DNA of 64,000 nucleotides from Galerina marginata (taxonomy: Eukaryota; Basidiomycota; Agaricomycetes; Agaricales; Galerinaceae). A program made the translations under genes and the position numbers. Positions 22,451 to 33,900 of this stretch are shown piece after piece. The stretch covers positions 3,596,001 to 3,660,000 of the forward strand of contig JAECYW010000004.1 in NCBI GenBank assembly GCA_023014335.1. The letters run 5' to 3'. Below the pieces are notes generated by a model, which did not search any database, was not told where the DNA came from, and saw only the letters and a list, made by a program, of their open reading frames with translations. Each line of letters starts with the position of its first letter. Within the stretch, counting starts at the first letter, position 1.

Positions 22451-24770
22451 AATAAACCGCCTATATAAAACAGGCAGACACGGAAACGGCTACGCACTTC
22501 CGTCCAGAAAATAAAATAACAGGAAAAACGAAACTCGCTAATACAGGTTGGTGACAATGTTGTTCGTCATGAGAGGCTTGCCGAGGATGACTATCGTCCT
22601 GCCCACAGTCCTGCTCACACTGCCAACTATCATCCGGAACAAGTCTTCCGCGCCGCTGCAATGTAGGAGGCGCAGTGATGGGGCTATGCCTCAGCGTCGA
22701 CGTTGGAGGTAGAGGCAGTGTGGCGGCATCATTATCCGTGCGCGTTGACATTGTAGATAGAGACAGTGTAGTGGTGTCATCATCTACGTCGACTTCATTT
22801 GAGGTGGTGGAGGCGGTGTGAGCACGGCGGCTCCGTCGACGATATTCATGCCCCCATGACCACTATCGTTGACGAACACAACAAAGAAATACTCAGGTCA
22901 GAGGTTTAAACAAACTTAAGAAGCCCAAGAACTTACTATCATTGCAATTAGGGCAAGTCTCCACAGGCTCGTTGTTCTTGTCATCAAAATCAAAGTCGGC
23001 CGTAGCTCCGCGTAACAAGAACCTGGAAAATTGGAAGGTTCACCCTGGAACCTCAACCAGAATCCGCATAAAATCCAACATTTGTTTGAGCTAAGTATAG
23101 CTGGTTATTGTACCATCCTATTGTTGAAAGACACGAAGGAAGAATGGAACTGACATCATTGACTTAGGCGCAAACTCTTTCTCGACTTTGGTGCTGAGCC
23201 TCGCAGTCGGGTCGTCATAGCCATCACCTAATGACTATCGAGGAACAACTTGAAGATGATCGAGTATTGGAGCCTATTGAAGCAACGGACGTACAAAGAC
23301 GAGATGTGGGGTGGTCAACTGTATCTACGACGATCTAGGAGGTGTGGGTGAAGGCGGCGGCAGCGGCGGCGTGGCGTCACCTGCATCAGCGTTGTAGACG
23401 ATGGAGGTGTCAGTCAGGTGAAAGTGGATGTTGCAATAGTTGGGGCCACATCTTCCACGTCGATGCCGCCGGAGGTGATGGAGGTAGTGTGGCTGCTTCG
23501 GCCATGTCGACAAGGTGGCGGCACTGACCATATCCAGTGGTTGAGAAGGCGAACAAGAAACTGCGTTGGTAATAGGTCGCAACACCGCGTCAATGTCGTT
23601 CGAACTTCGAAGTGATGGACTCAGTGTGACAGCGGCAGCCATGTCGACGGGGTGTGGCCCGAGGTCGAGCGAATCCACAGCGGTCAACGAGGCGGATGCG
23701 GACCTGTATTAACCATGTCGAACAAGTGGAAGAGGCAGCGGAGATGGCACGGCGTCACCCGCATCGACGATGTAAGACTCAGAGGGTTCAGAGGGTGGAG
23801 GCACTGGCAGTGTGTCCAGTCGAAGCAGTGAGAAGTGACTGCTGGGTGCTGAAGTGAAGCCCAAGCAATGCACAAGCACGCTAACGGTAGCATGGAAAGG
23901 CAACATTCAATTGTTATTGGTGTTCGCGCATTATTTCTGCGAAAACTCCACCCGACCACAGCACCAACGTTCTCATCTCCTCCAGCTCCTAATAGCCTTT
24001 CCACAACACCATCAACATGCCCACGCACTGGGGGCAACAGGCCCTGCGGAGACGGAGGTAACAAATTGGGGCTGAAAAATTCGAGGAAGAAGACGGGGAG
24101 GCGGGAGCATCACCACGAGCCCTGAACGTCCTCCGCATATTGCTGGTCGGCAACCTGGCGCAGAATAGTATCCTACGAATCACTGGCCGTCTGCTGCGTC
24201 ATGACTGTAGCGTGCTGACTGCGCACATTTGGGGTCCTACCAACGTCGGAATAAGAGGGAGGAGAGAACCGTCAGACACCACATACAATTAGCACGAAAG
24301 TCACCGAGTACTCACAAATGCGTTGGAGAGCTGAGCAGGTGCAATCGCCAGGACTCAACCAGGACTCTTCCAAGTCGAGGAGCGAAATTTTTTTCAGTCC
24401 TCATATTTCCAGTAGTTTTCTCACCCTAATTTCTGGCATCCAGATTTGAGCTGGAATATTTATTAATGGATGCTGTGATAGACAACATCTACTTCCACCG
24501 CCAAATTTAATTCATGGTGTTCGTCGTTTCCCCTCAAACGTGGAGTAAAAAGGGCTAATGTTGTTCATCGTTGCTCGTTGGTTCGATTGTAACCTTTGTT
24601 GATATCAAGGCCAAACGTCCAGAGCTACAGTGTAAGCAGGGGAAGGAAAAGCAAAGCACCGGAGCAAAAGAGGAACCAAAGGATTCAGGAACACTGAAAA
24701 CTTGAAGTGACAAGTTGGTCACATCATATGATCATGGGCATGTAACAAGTCGCGTCGCGGCCAAGTTCAT
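22450..24770 (-). repeat. Diverged dispersed repeat, copy A (longest)
   Basis: The reverse complement of roughly 24,000-24,760 matches plus-strand 60,355-60,900. Shared strings include CATGATCATATGATGT, GCATTTGTGAGTACT and AATTGTATGTGGTG, and the translated piece ARGDxPxSxSS. The part at 23,870-24,010 matches 28,600-28,760. No intact gene is visible; a decayed non-LTR or unclassified element, or a decayed gene family, are both possible. Left boundary is approximate. Confidence 0.55.
22692..22838 (-). repeat. Degenerate ~46-bp tandem repeat (three units)
   Basis: Three adjacent units share the core GGAGGYRGWGGCRGTGTGRYGG-like pattern (for example GAGGCAGTGTGGCGGC, GAGACAGTGTAGTGGTG, GAGGCGGTGTGAGCACGG). 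Related scattered units recur at about 23,480, 23,620 and 23,795. Confidence 0.5.
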
Positions 24771-25752
24771 TGACGACGCCGTCACGACTCATACCGTGCT
24801 CAACCACATCGTACCGATCACGCTGTCTGGCGCTACGTCCCAACCACAATGAGACATCAACTCGTTCTGTACTCTATTTCCCAAACCCCCTCAATCATAT
24901 TTGCTGCAATTTAAAGAAGAGCAAGCACCTCAAGGACATAGTAACAATTCATCAACCTCATTTTGGCACCGCCCACCACTTCACGTCCCTCCCTGTGATC
25001 AGGACGGATTTTTTTGCCAGAGGGAAGGGATGCATCTTAGCTGGAATATGCCTTGTCACTGGGCAAACGTCTCTCCCGGAGGAACCGAGCTCAATGAGGC
25101 CTTATGCTGGACGATCTCATTGTAGTGTTGCCCCCACCTCGGCGAGGTTTCAAGCATACCGCGGCCTAGCCAGGTATGTTGGTTACTTTTTTGAGTTGTC
25201 AAATCTGCTGAACTGATTTTTCTTCTGTATCCGAGTTCAAGACGGCTATCTTTTTTGATAAGCGGGTTCTCTGACATCGAGGGCATCGTTCTATGTTCAA
25301 GCCTGGCCTCCGTACTGTGCCCCGATTGTGATTCTCATAATTCACTAGTTTTCTCCTTTCTTTAATCTCCTTCGTACCTGCTCCATCTGGTGCCTTCCGG
25401 CCCCACTTTAGACGATGCAGTCAGGGCATCTTTCTTCTACCTTTCGCGATACATTCCCCCCCTAGTTCTATTTTACTCTTTGCAGTGAATAAATGCTAAT
25501 TTTTAAATCAAGGTATCACAGGACAGCACCAATTTGTCAGAGGTGGCAGTGCTAGGAATTGACTGGAACTTGTGCATGGGCTGTGCGTAAGTGAGGAACC
25601 TTTTTCCTTGAAAGTTCGACGTGCACCTCTGTGTTTCTATTTTTGAAATCTAATTGATGAGTACCACAGCCTTACAACTTGAAGATAGTACTCTTGCACT
25701 GTCGCTGTCGAATCAGCCTTTATTTCAGACCATCACGTAGACGCTCTCTTCC
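24771..25752. other. Region upstream of the NACHT gene
   Basis: An open plus-strand stretch at 24,770-25,216 has no recognised motif or start context and was not called. Otherwise nothing is seen beyond possible 5' leader. Confidence 0.4.
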
Positions 25753-28127
25753 ATGTTTTCCCGGTCGCACAAAGTCACTGTGAACGAAGGAAACTTCCTC
25801 GCAGTCGAGGGGGATTATTATGACAACTCGAGTGTTCGTGTTGAACAACGGCGCGGTAAGGCTTTCGTTCAAAATTCATATCACTAATTGCCGTGCTACA
25901 ACACCTTCCAGGAATCGATATCCTTTTTGAGGGCATCGCCAAGGGTGCTCTTCACAATTCTGGCGAGCGCTTCGATCCCCCGAAATGTCACCCTAATACG
26001 CGAACTACCCTTCTTCAAAAAATCATGGATTGGATTCAAGATGGCGATCGTTCGTCCCCGGACTTCATGTGGATTTATGGGCCAGCAGGTTCAGGCAAGT
26101 CGGCGATCGCCCAGTCTATCGCAGAGTTATGTTACGAGTACGGTTACCTCTTGGGCACTTTCTTCTTCTCAAGATCGGCAGCTGGCCGCAACAACGACAA
26201 ACGCCTGGCAGCGACCATCGCCTACCAAATTGGGCAATCGTTCACCGAAGCATTGCCCTTCATAGAGAAATCAGTGGAATGGAATCCAGCCCTGCTCACC
26301 CTGAATCTAGAGGCCCAACTCAAGGCCTTGATTATTGAACCTCTGTTGGAGAGTCTTCTCCATGCACTTCCTCGGCCACGCCTCATTATTATCGATGGAT
26401 TGGATGAGTGCCAGGATCCCAGGGCACAGACTACTATCATCCGCATGTTTACCCAACTTGTCACGGTTCATAATCTCCCGTTCATTATACTATTTGCCAG
26501 TCGCACAGAGTACCATATCCGGGAGGCCTTCAACGACAAAGCTCTCGACACAAATTTATGTCGCATTGCCCTCGACAACACCCTTTGGCGTGCAGACGAT
26601 GACATCAAGGAATTCCTTATCAGCCGATTCCAGAACATCCACGATACACACCAAATGAAATCTTATCTCCCGGAAGTCTGGCCACTACCTGAGGTAATAC
26701 ATAAATTAGTTGTGAAATCTTCAGGCCAGTTCATCTACCCTTCTACGGTCATCAAATATGTTGAAGCACATGGCTATCACCCTACAAATAGGCTTGATAC
26801 AGTACTGGGACTCCGAAGTATCGAAAATGGGACCCCATTTGCGGAACTCGATGATCTCTATCGGCACATATTATCTACTGTCAAAGATTATGGTCTGGTA
26901 TCCCGGATTTTGGGTTACTTACTTCTAGATAAGGAGTCTTATTATGCTTCCAAGACTCCCAGTTTTCTAGACAAATTTTTCTCACTTCAGAAAGGCACTG
27001 CATACCTGGCCGTCAGCAACTTGCACTCCATTATTAACCTACCAGATGATGAACAGGCCATCACCTTAATTCACGCATCATTTGGCGACTTCCTATTCGA
27101 TCCCTCTCGTTCTGGCAAATACTTCCTGGACCCCAGTTTTGTTCACACAGATATAGCAGTTTGCTGCTTTCAAAACATTGCTAACAGTAGGTCATTTAAC
27201 TCAATGCTAATTTTAGAGAACTTCTTGAACATTTTTCAGGTAACTGGACAACCGATATATATCAACATTCTGCGCGTGTTCTGATGAAGCATTGTTCTCG
27301 AGCACGCGTCACGATAAAACTCGTGGATTACCTCACTTTTTTTGATGTCGCATTGTGGACAAAATTTGCTGTTACCAGTAATATTGCTCACTTCCTGCCC
27401 GGTTATTGTGCATTGCTATCCAACCTTGGTGCGCAGGAACTATTAAAGTATCACATCAAAAAATTTGACAGCAGCATACTATCCGAAATTCGTGAACACG
27501 GTCACAGCAAAATAGCGATGTGGTGTTATATTGTCCTTGGTGGCAAACGGACTTTGGAGGATTGCAGCAAATTGATGGATAAACGATGGAAAGGCCCGGA
27601 CCCATATTTGTTGGATTCTGTTGCTATTTGGCACTCCCGCCCGTTACCGCCAAAACTTGACAATGTAAACTTCCTTCGCCAATTTTTCTACAATATTGAC
27701 AGAGCAGGAGAATATGCGATGTCAGACGACTCTTACGTGCGGGTCGCCCATTATCTTCTTGGAAAGCTTTCATCAAAATTCATTGAGTGCGTATCTTGTC
27801 AAACTCTTGGCGCTGGGGTTCTTAATTTATTGTGTTATTGCGATTCATAGACCGCGACGTCGCGTATACCATAAGTCTGATCCAATGGACGCGCTATCTG
27901 TACTAGTAAGCGCCCCCCTGTCGAAAAAGCTATTCAGCCGTGTTAGCTCTACTCTGCATGACCTCGAGTTTTGCAACGAAAAGTGGAAACCAGAAGCCAA
28001 AACTATTCTGGCTGATTACTTAAAGGTACCTAGTCCTCGACTATAACCTATCTTGTACCTTGAACTGACCATCTCACAGCGATGCGAGGACGACCCTTCG
28101 TTTTCAGTATCGATGAGAGCGTCCTAA
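25753..28127 (+). CDS. NACHT-domain P-loop NTPase (fungal NLR-like)
   Basis: Start ATG 25753; exon 1 ends 25855 (GTAAGG) and exon 2 begins 25912. Further introns lie near 27,190-27,239, 27,786-27,850 and 28,027-28,079; the stop is TAA at 28125. About 720 residues. The short N-terminus, HKVTVNEGNFLAVEGDYYDN, carries the basidiomycete G-x-F-x-AV-x-GD motif. The NACHT core shows Walker A GPAGSGKSAIAQ (about residue 87), FFFSR, Walker B with the typical extension RLIIIDGLDECQD, and a sensor-like LPFIILFASRTEYHIRE. Downstream is helical, with no WD40, ankyrin or TPR repeats, so this is a repeat-less NACHT protein. Such proteins are NLR-like signalling switches linked in fungi to non-self recognition; this role is inferred. 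No frame break. Confidence 0.88.
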
Positions 28128-28470
28128 GCTAACCAATTATTACTATATGGTGTTTTCAGCATACATTCAACTATCACTACCTACTGGATAGTTTTCCCTT
28201 TGGCTCTTAACAGCGTCGTTTGAATTTCCATGTAAATCGCAGGGACAACTTCCTGGGACAACTTCCTGACTGACCCGCCAGCGGAACAAGTACCGCCAAA
28301 TATACTCACTCAACTCAAGTTTCCGGATAAAATAGAGGCTGACTCCCGGCCTAAGCCTTACGGTAAGAGGCTTAATAGCTTTGAGGGATATTAGGCGCCC
28401 ATTAGGCGCTTACTTTCCCGGCGATCATTGATATTCAGTGTGACCCAAGCTTTTGCCGAGGCTCTCCATA
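28128..28470. other. 3' flank of NACHT gene
   Basis: No protein-like frame. Holds a short direct repeat (GGGACAACTTCCTG at about 28,242 and 28,255). Confidence 0.4.
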
Positions 28471-28589
28471 TTATTTTCCAACCTCAATAAATTGTACTAT
28501 AGGACTTACAGGCATTAGAAGTCTGGCAGAGTCAACATTGGACTGGGTGAACGCGCCCGAGTAGAAGCGTTCAATGGGCACAAGATCGG

Positions 28590-28800
28590 CCAAAATTCGA
28601 GCATAATCAACAAACAAGCACAATAAGGGTAGCATGGAAAAGTGACAGTCAATTCTTATCACTACTCGCACATCTAATCAATGCACCACCTCTTTCAGAA
28701 AGCCAGAAACCCACTCAACCACAGCACTAACCTTCACCTCCTCTTCAGCTCCTAATCCTTCTACGACATCATCAACCGCCAAGGTCGACCCACTTCCAAA
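28590..28800 (-). repeat. Diverged dispersed repeat, copy B (fragment)
   Basis: Matches plus-strand 23,870-24,020 in the same orientation: shared AACAAGCAC/GCACAAGCAC, GGTAGCATGGAAA, CCACAGCAC and CTCCTAAT.CTT.C.AC.ACATCATCAAC-like text. It abuts the truncated DUF6589 copy to its right. Confidence 0.5.
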
Positions 28801-29025
28801 GGCCCCGGCGACATATGTCCTTTCTCCCGTCGTCGAAGTTCAAGCCAGGCGAGGTCGAGGTGTTCGTAACACCTATATCTTCGCGTACTTTGAGCATACG
28901 TAATCGAACGTATGCCTGTAGTTTTGGGTGTCGATCAGGGTTGAATTGTAGGACGGTGGAGCCTATACAGTGTACATGAGTCGTAGCCAGGGGTAGAGAA
29001 CGGCTCTTCTTCATGTCTTTGAATT

Positions 29026-29440
29026 CCTAGACATATTTAGTCAATCGCTGAACGACGAGAACAGCGGCCTGCTGTTGCCTGCTGTACGATAGACTCCTAG
29101 TCCGACATCATATCATTTATTTCAAATTAATTTTGGTAGTATATCCGCGTTCGAGAACGGGTTCAAGGAGCATATCGTCTGCTTTTGCGTCGAGATGCGT
29201 CAAGATCGACGCGGAGAGCTTTTGGAGCTATCAATCGGTAAGACCGAATGATCTATGTGTCGTATGGGAGGCCCCAAGGAGACCCTTCAGCCATCCGTTT
29301 CGCTTCAGTCATCATCGTAGCCACGAAAAAGGACGACGGATAACATTCCGATAATCAGCTCAGGACAAAAGGAAGGCAAAAGACGCAAGAGCGACACAAG
29401 CAAGACAGATTGGTGCAAGCGAGGGTCCGGTATTCTTCTC
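29026..29440 (-). pseudogene. Truncated second copy of the DUF6589-like locus (5' end plus promoter)
   Basis: The reverse complement aligns with the start and promoter of the gene at 15,894-17,459. Shared stretches include AGACATATTTAGTCAAT, GAGAACAGCGGCCTGCTGT, GTTCGAGAA.GGGTTC and AGGAGCATATC, as well as the flank GGGTCCGG.ATTC. Compared with the first copy it has a duplicated CAGGCAACAG-type insertion, a lost stretch near 29,105-29,140, a TAG in KYV(stop)EF, and it ends soon after EFK. It is clearly non-functional. Confidence 0.7.
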
Positions 29441-29524
29441 CGTTCCGTGATTGATCCGAGATCGTAGCTCAGCCATCATGCAGCCACCGCTGTTTGAAGC
29501 CGTTCCCTCTCTCTAGCCACCATC

Positions 29525-30103
29525 ATGTCAGATACCGCTCTGGCCTCGCTCAAACCGCAATACTTCCTCAAAACCGCGCCAATAGTTTCCGCTACCACCA
29601 ACAGCAAATTCGGAAACCTATACCTGCGCCACCACTCCGGAGGCATCAACGCCATCATGGTCATGCCCTCCCCACCAAAATTCATCAAAGCCAACTCCAC
29701 CACCGACCCAAGCCGTGTGCTGTTCACCTCCGAGTCGCACCCAGAGAGACAGTGGGGTCTCGTGTTGGGGCGTAACACCAACGCGCGCGAGGATAAACTG
29801 GGGGCATGGGAGGAGGTGCTGATCGTGGAGAACGAGGGGGACCAGGGTTTCGCGTGGGTGGTCAATGGTGATATACCGGGTGGAGAGGAGCTGGTGTGGA
29901 AGGGCGGTGAAAAGCGGGCAAAGGGCGAGGCGGGAGAAAGGGCGGGGCGGGAGGATGAAGGTGAAAGCGGGAGGTGGAGGGGATGGATGGTGTGCGAGTG
30001 GCAGTATGAGCACCCGCAGCTTTTTTGGGTGACGGACGCGCTCAAAGGCGAATTGCCAGAATTTTGTGAACGGGTAAGGATTTGGAGGGAGATGTTAGAA
30101 TAA
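29525..30103 (+). CDS. Hypothetical protein, single exon, 192 aa
   Basis: Uninterrupted frame with MSDTALASLKPQYFLKTAPI at the start. A compact domain with many aromatic and Gly residues follows (GLVLGRNTNAREDKLGAWEE, FAWVVNGDIPG), then a Lys/Glu/Gly-rich loop (about residues 130-150), and an aromatic C-terminus (GWMVCEWQYEHPQLFWV). No signal peptide or membrane segment. The pattern suggests a conserved mushroom protein of beta-rich fold, but I do not recognise the family. Strong codon bias and GC-rich third positions support it as real. The antisense frame at 29,476-30,045 is its shadow. Confidence 0.65.
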   Translation: MSDTALASLKPQYFLKTAPIVSATTNSKFGNLYLRHHSGGINAIMVMPSPPKFIKANSTTDPSRVLFTSESHPERQWGLVLGRNTNAREDKLGAWEEVLIVENEGDQGFAWVVNGDIPGGEELVWKGGEKRAKGEAGERAGREDEGESGRWRGWMVCEWQYEHPQLFWVTDALKGELPEFCERVRIWREMLE

Positions 30104-30954
30104 TGGAGACCGGTGAGTATTTGTCGTTGATTTGTCGTCGTTCATAACGAACCCAAGTCCTAAATCATCTTTACTTTGGCTGGTATTTAGTTCCACTTGC
30201 CTAACGTACCATAAATTCTGGGAATCTCCATTTGAACTCAATCCTGCTTGACAGCTGCTCAACGGAAATTCGACGAAGGCACAACCTGAGGTTTCCTTCA
30301 TCAACCCTAAAGTAACGAAGGACCTAAGTATTAATATTAATATTCACCGGCAGTGGCTTGGACAAAATTATTGTTCTGAAAGTTACGCGAGAGGAGGAGA
30401 GGAGCTAACAGCTGCGCAGTTTAAAGTGGAACAAGCGATGATGGTGATTCCCAAAAGAAAACAAACAGCAGGAGTAGATAGAGTCGCAGAGAAGGCGAAG
30501 AGAAGACAGACGACTATGTTGATGATGGATGCATAAGTATGGACGAATGGACAAGAACATGTAGGCGTTTACACGAATGAGAGTACGAAATGATGAGCAA
30601 AAAAATGAGACGAGGGGAAGACGAGAGGATGCGATAACTACAGTACTGTACAATGTTCGACTAAGTACATCATGATGGAAAAAAAGACAAAGACTACACT
30701 TGGTGTTACACGGAACCCAGATCTACCGAGTAGACAAACAATTTGAAGAAATGACTTTGGACGAAGATGCAAGAGAATAGGAACGAGAACGAGAAAAGGA
30801 AGGATGCAAAGCGGATAAAAAAAACATTAAAACATGAAAAAAAACAGGCACAATGGAGGCGTCCAATGGACATGAGAATCGAGCCTGAGCATTGCACGAC
30901 GACAACGAGGATAGCATGATAGAACAGCCAGAGTCAACGATCCTGAAGGTCGAT
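30104..30954. other. Convergent 3' flanks
   Basis: Purine-rich plus strand with many stops. No gene is supported. Contains an AT-rich ATTAATATTAATATT stretch at about 30,330. Confidence 0.5.
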
Positions 30955-33900
30955 TCACATCCACCCCTCATCAACCCACCACCGCTTCTCAGCACCCCTC
31001 ACACCCCACTCAACAACAGCACCCACACCCACCTCATCTGCTCCCCCTGCCCCTCCACCCCCACCCCCACCCCACGCACCCGCCCCACCCGCCCCAATCC
31101 CTAAGGCACCCCCAAACGCCGACGCAGCTCCCGACCCGCCAACGCCAACGCCAACACCAGCAACGTACATCCTCTCCCCAGACGGGTCAAAGCACAGCCC
31201 CGCGAGGTCGAGGTCCTCATAATACCCGTACCTCCGTGCACTGGTGTTCGCAGCAGCGGAGGCGGAGGCGCGTTTGTCCGCACGGCTGCTGTGGGTAGTG
31301 TCGACGAGGGTGGAGGTGGATGACGCCCGGGCCCGTGTACGAGGGCCGTATCGCGAGGAAGCGGAGAGAGTGGGTGAGGTAGAGATGAAGCCTTGTCGGA
31401 TATGGCTTCCAGGCGACGCGCTCCTTGACCGCGGCTCATAGTCAAGACCATCATCTTCACTCTCATCGTTATCCTCCCCCTCCCCCTCGTCCTCCTGCTC
31501 GCCCAGATCGGCTGCAGACCAAAACCGACGAGACCGCAAGCGCTCGTCTTCATCTTCATCCAGATACTCCAGCTCTTGGTCTTGATCTTCATCCTGCTCC
31601 TCTTCGAGCGGAGCATCGAACAATACGTTCCGACCGTGGTGATATTCCCCCTCCATCTCCTCAGCCTCGACGTCAACCTCGATATCATCACCCACACCTC
31701 CAACAACATCCACGTCCATCCTATCCTCATCCTCCTCTCCTAGATCGCCCATCAAAGATGTATAATCATCCCTCGCTCCTGCCCCTGCCCCTTCGCCCGT
31801 CCCCGTCCCTGTCCCCGTCCTCGTACTGGCATCCGCATATCGACGGAGCAAAGGAACAAGCCGGGACCGACGACGTCCCATCGCCCTAAAGAACCGCCTC
31901 GTCTCGTCCTCCTCTCCATCATCTCCATCCTCTCCATCATCCTCATCCTCTCCCTCATCCTCAACCACCCCGCTTCCGCCTGCGCCTAGGCCACTGGAAG
32001 AACCACCCACCCCCCCTCCAGAAGTGAGCCGGCTCTGAATCCCATGCCCTGCAAGAAGCGCATGCACCTCTCCTTCAAGCGCGCGGTCGCCCAGGTCAGG
32101 AACGACGACGATGCCTTCCTCTTCCTCCTCCTCCTCCTCCTCCTCCTCCTGCTCATCTCCACCCCCGCCAACCCGAACCCCGCCTTCCTCTTCCTCCTCA
32201 TCCATCATCTCATTCTCCCTCTCCTCCCCCCTGCCCCTGCTCGCACCATCACCCTCACCGTCAGCAGCGGCATCAGCAGCATCAGACCTCGCGATCTCCT
32301 CCACCATCGTCCGAGCCCAGTCTCTTAAGTTGGAGGTCCTGCCGACCGTGTGAGGGGATGCAGTCGACTCTGCCCCTGCGTTCCTCGTCTCAGCTCCCGA
32401 ACCTGAGCCTGAGCCTGAGGTCGAGCTCGAACTGAACCCCAAACCAGAATTAGAAGCCCCACCCCACCGACTAGGACTCCCAGGCCCACCACCAAGCGTG
32501 CGCCACGTCGAGTCCCCAATGCTCGCAGGCGGGGAATACGAGCTCGTGCGCGCGATCGGGGGAGGGGTTGTTGGTCCTGACCCTAATCCCGATCCTGATG
32601 CAGCAGGCGTCGCAGGAGACGAAGAGGAGGAAGCAGAGGAAGAAGAAGAAGCAAACACATTATACCCCCTCGAAGCCGAAGCCGGCGCCCCCCCACCCCC
32701 ACTCGGCAGAGAGATCCTAAACGCATCTCCAAGCGCCTGCACGATGCCGGGCGTATGCGCTCTCGAGGTGGCCGACGTCGACGCTGCATGGGCCGGGGGG
32801 CGGGGGCGGGGGTGCATCGCAGTCGTTGTCGCAGTGGTGGTGGAGCTCGACACGGAATGCGAGTGCCTCAGAGGCGAAGGCGGGTGCGCATGCGGGACGC
32901 TGCTCGAATACGTCGGCGTGAGGAACGTAGGATGCGTGAGGTGTGTCGTGTCGGGTCTGCTGCCCACGTCCGCTGTAGCTGTGGTCGTCGCTGTGGTCGT
33001 AGCTGTGGCCGTAGCTGTGTTTGGATTTGGGTTTGGGGCTGTTGGTGTGACCGTGGAAAGCGAAGGCGAATGCGAAGGCACGGACCGCCTCCTCGGCGTG
33101 GCAGCCGCCATCGTGCTCGTGCTCGTGCTCGTGCTTGCGTGCGCCATGGTAGGTGGGGGCACGGGCGGTATCAGCCCAGGCGGAGGCGAGGTGGAGCTTG
33201 AGTTCGAGTTTGAGTTCGAGCTTGATGCCGAGGGTGAAGGGGAGGAGGTATCACCCCCAGCCCCACCCCCAGACGCCCGGCGGGTATTACTATTACTAGT
33301 AGGCAGCCCGCGGCGGAGCAACAACGTAGCCCTCGCCCGGTCTCTCGCAGCTTCTACCACCGCGCGCGCCTGGGCCTGCGTCTGCGTTTGGGTTTGGGTC
33401 TGGGTTTGGGTGCGCATGTTCGACGTCCGCGCACTCGTGCTCGTGTTCGTATTCGTATTCGTGTTCGCAGTGGTGTTGGTACCAGATGCAGAGGAAGAGG
33501 AGGGCACAGACGCAGTAGACGTACGCCGCGACGCCGACGAGAGCACCATCGGGGGTCTCCTCGTCCTGGTCGCACTGGTAGAGTCAGAAGGCCGGAGGAG
33601 CGTAGGAACGCGAATGATATCATGCGTCTCGAACGTCCGCGCGTCGACGACGTGCACGAGCGAGGTATGCTATCATCCGTGTCGGTGCAAGTCAGCACAG
33701 CACAGGAACCGACTGCCGCATCATTACACACCTCGGTAAACGCCATAACCTCCTTCCCCATCCTCGCCCCCTCCCCACTATTAAACTTCACACTCCTCAC
33801 ACACCACCCCGGCGCCTTAGTGCCTCTCGTCCACTCCCACGGATCATCCACCAACCACCCCGAAGCAGCGCCATTTCCCGTGCCCCCGCCCCCGCCCCCG

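Noticed and set aside
24770..25216. Plus-strand open frame of 148 codons upstream of the NACHT gene
   Set aside because: Starts on a non-ATG codon, no motif, and a second frame over the same bases is equally open.
32498..33739. Long plus-strand open frame of 413 codons
   Set aside because: It is antisense to the low-complexity part of the WD40/DUF2415 gene; it exists because the GC-rich simple repeats lack stops on both strands, and its translation is only Val/Glu/Ala-rich repeats.
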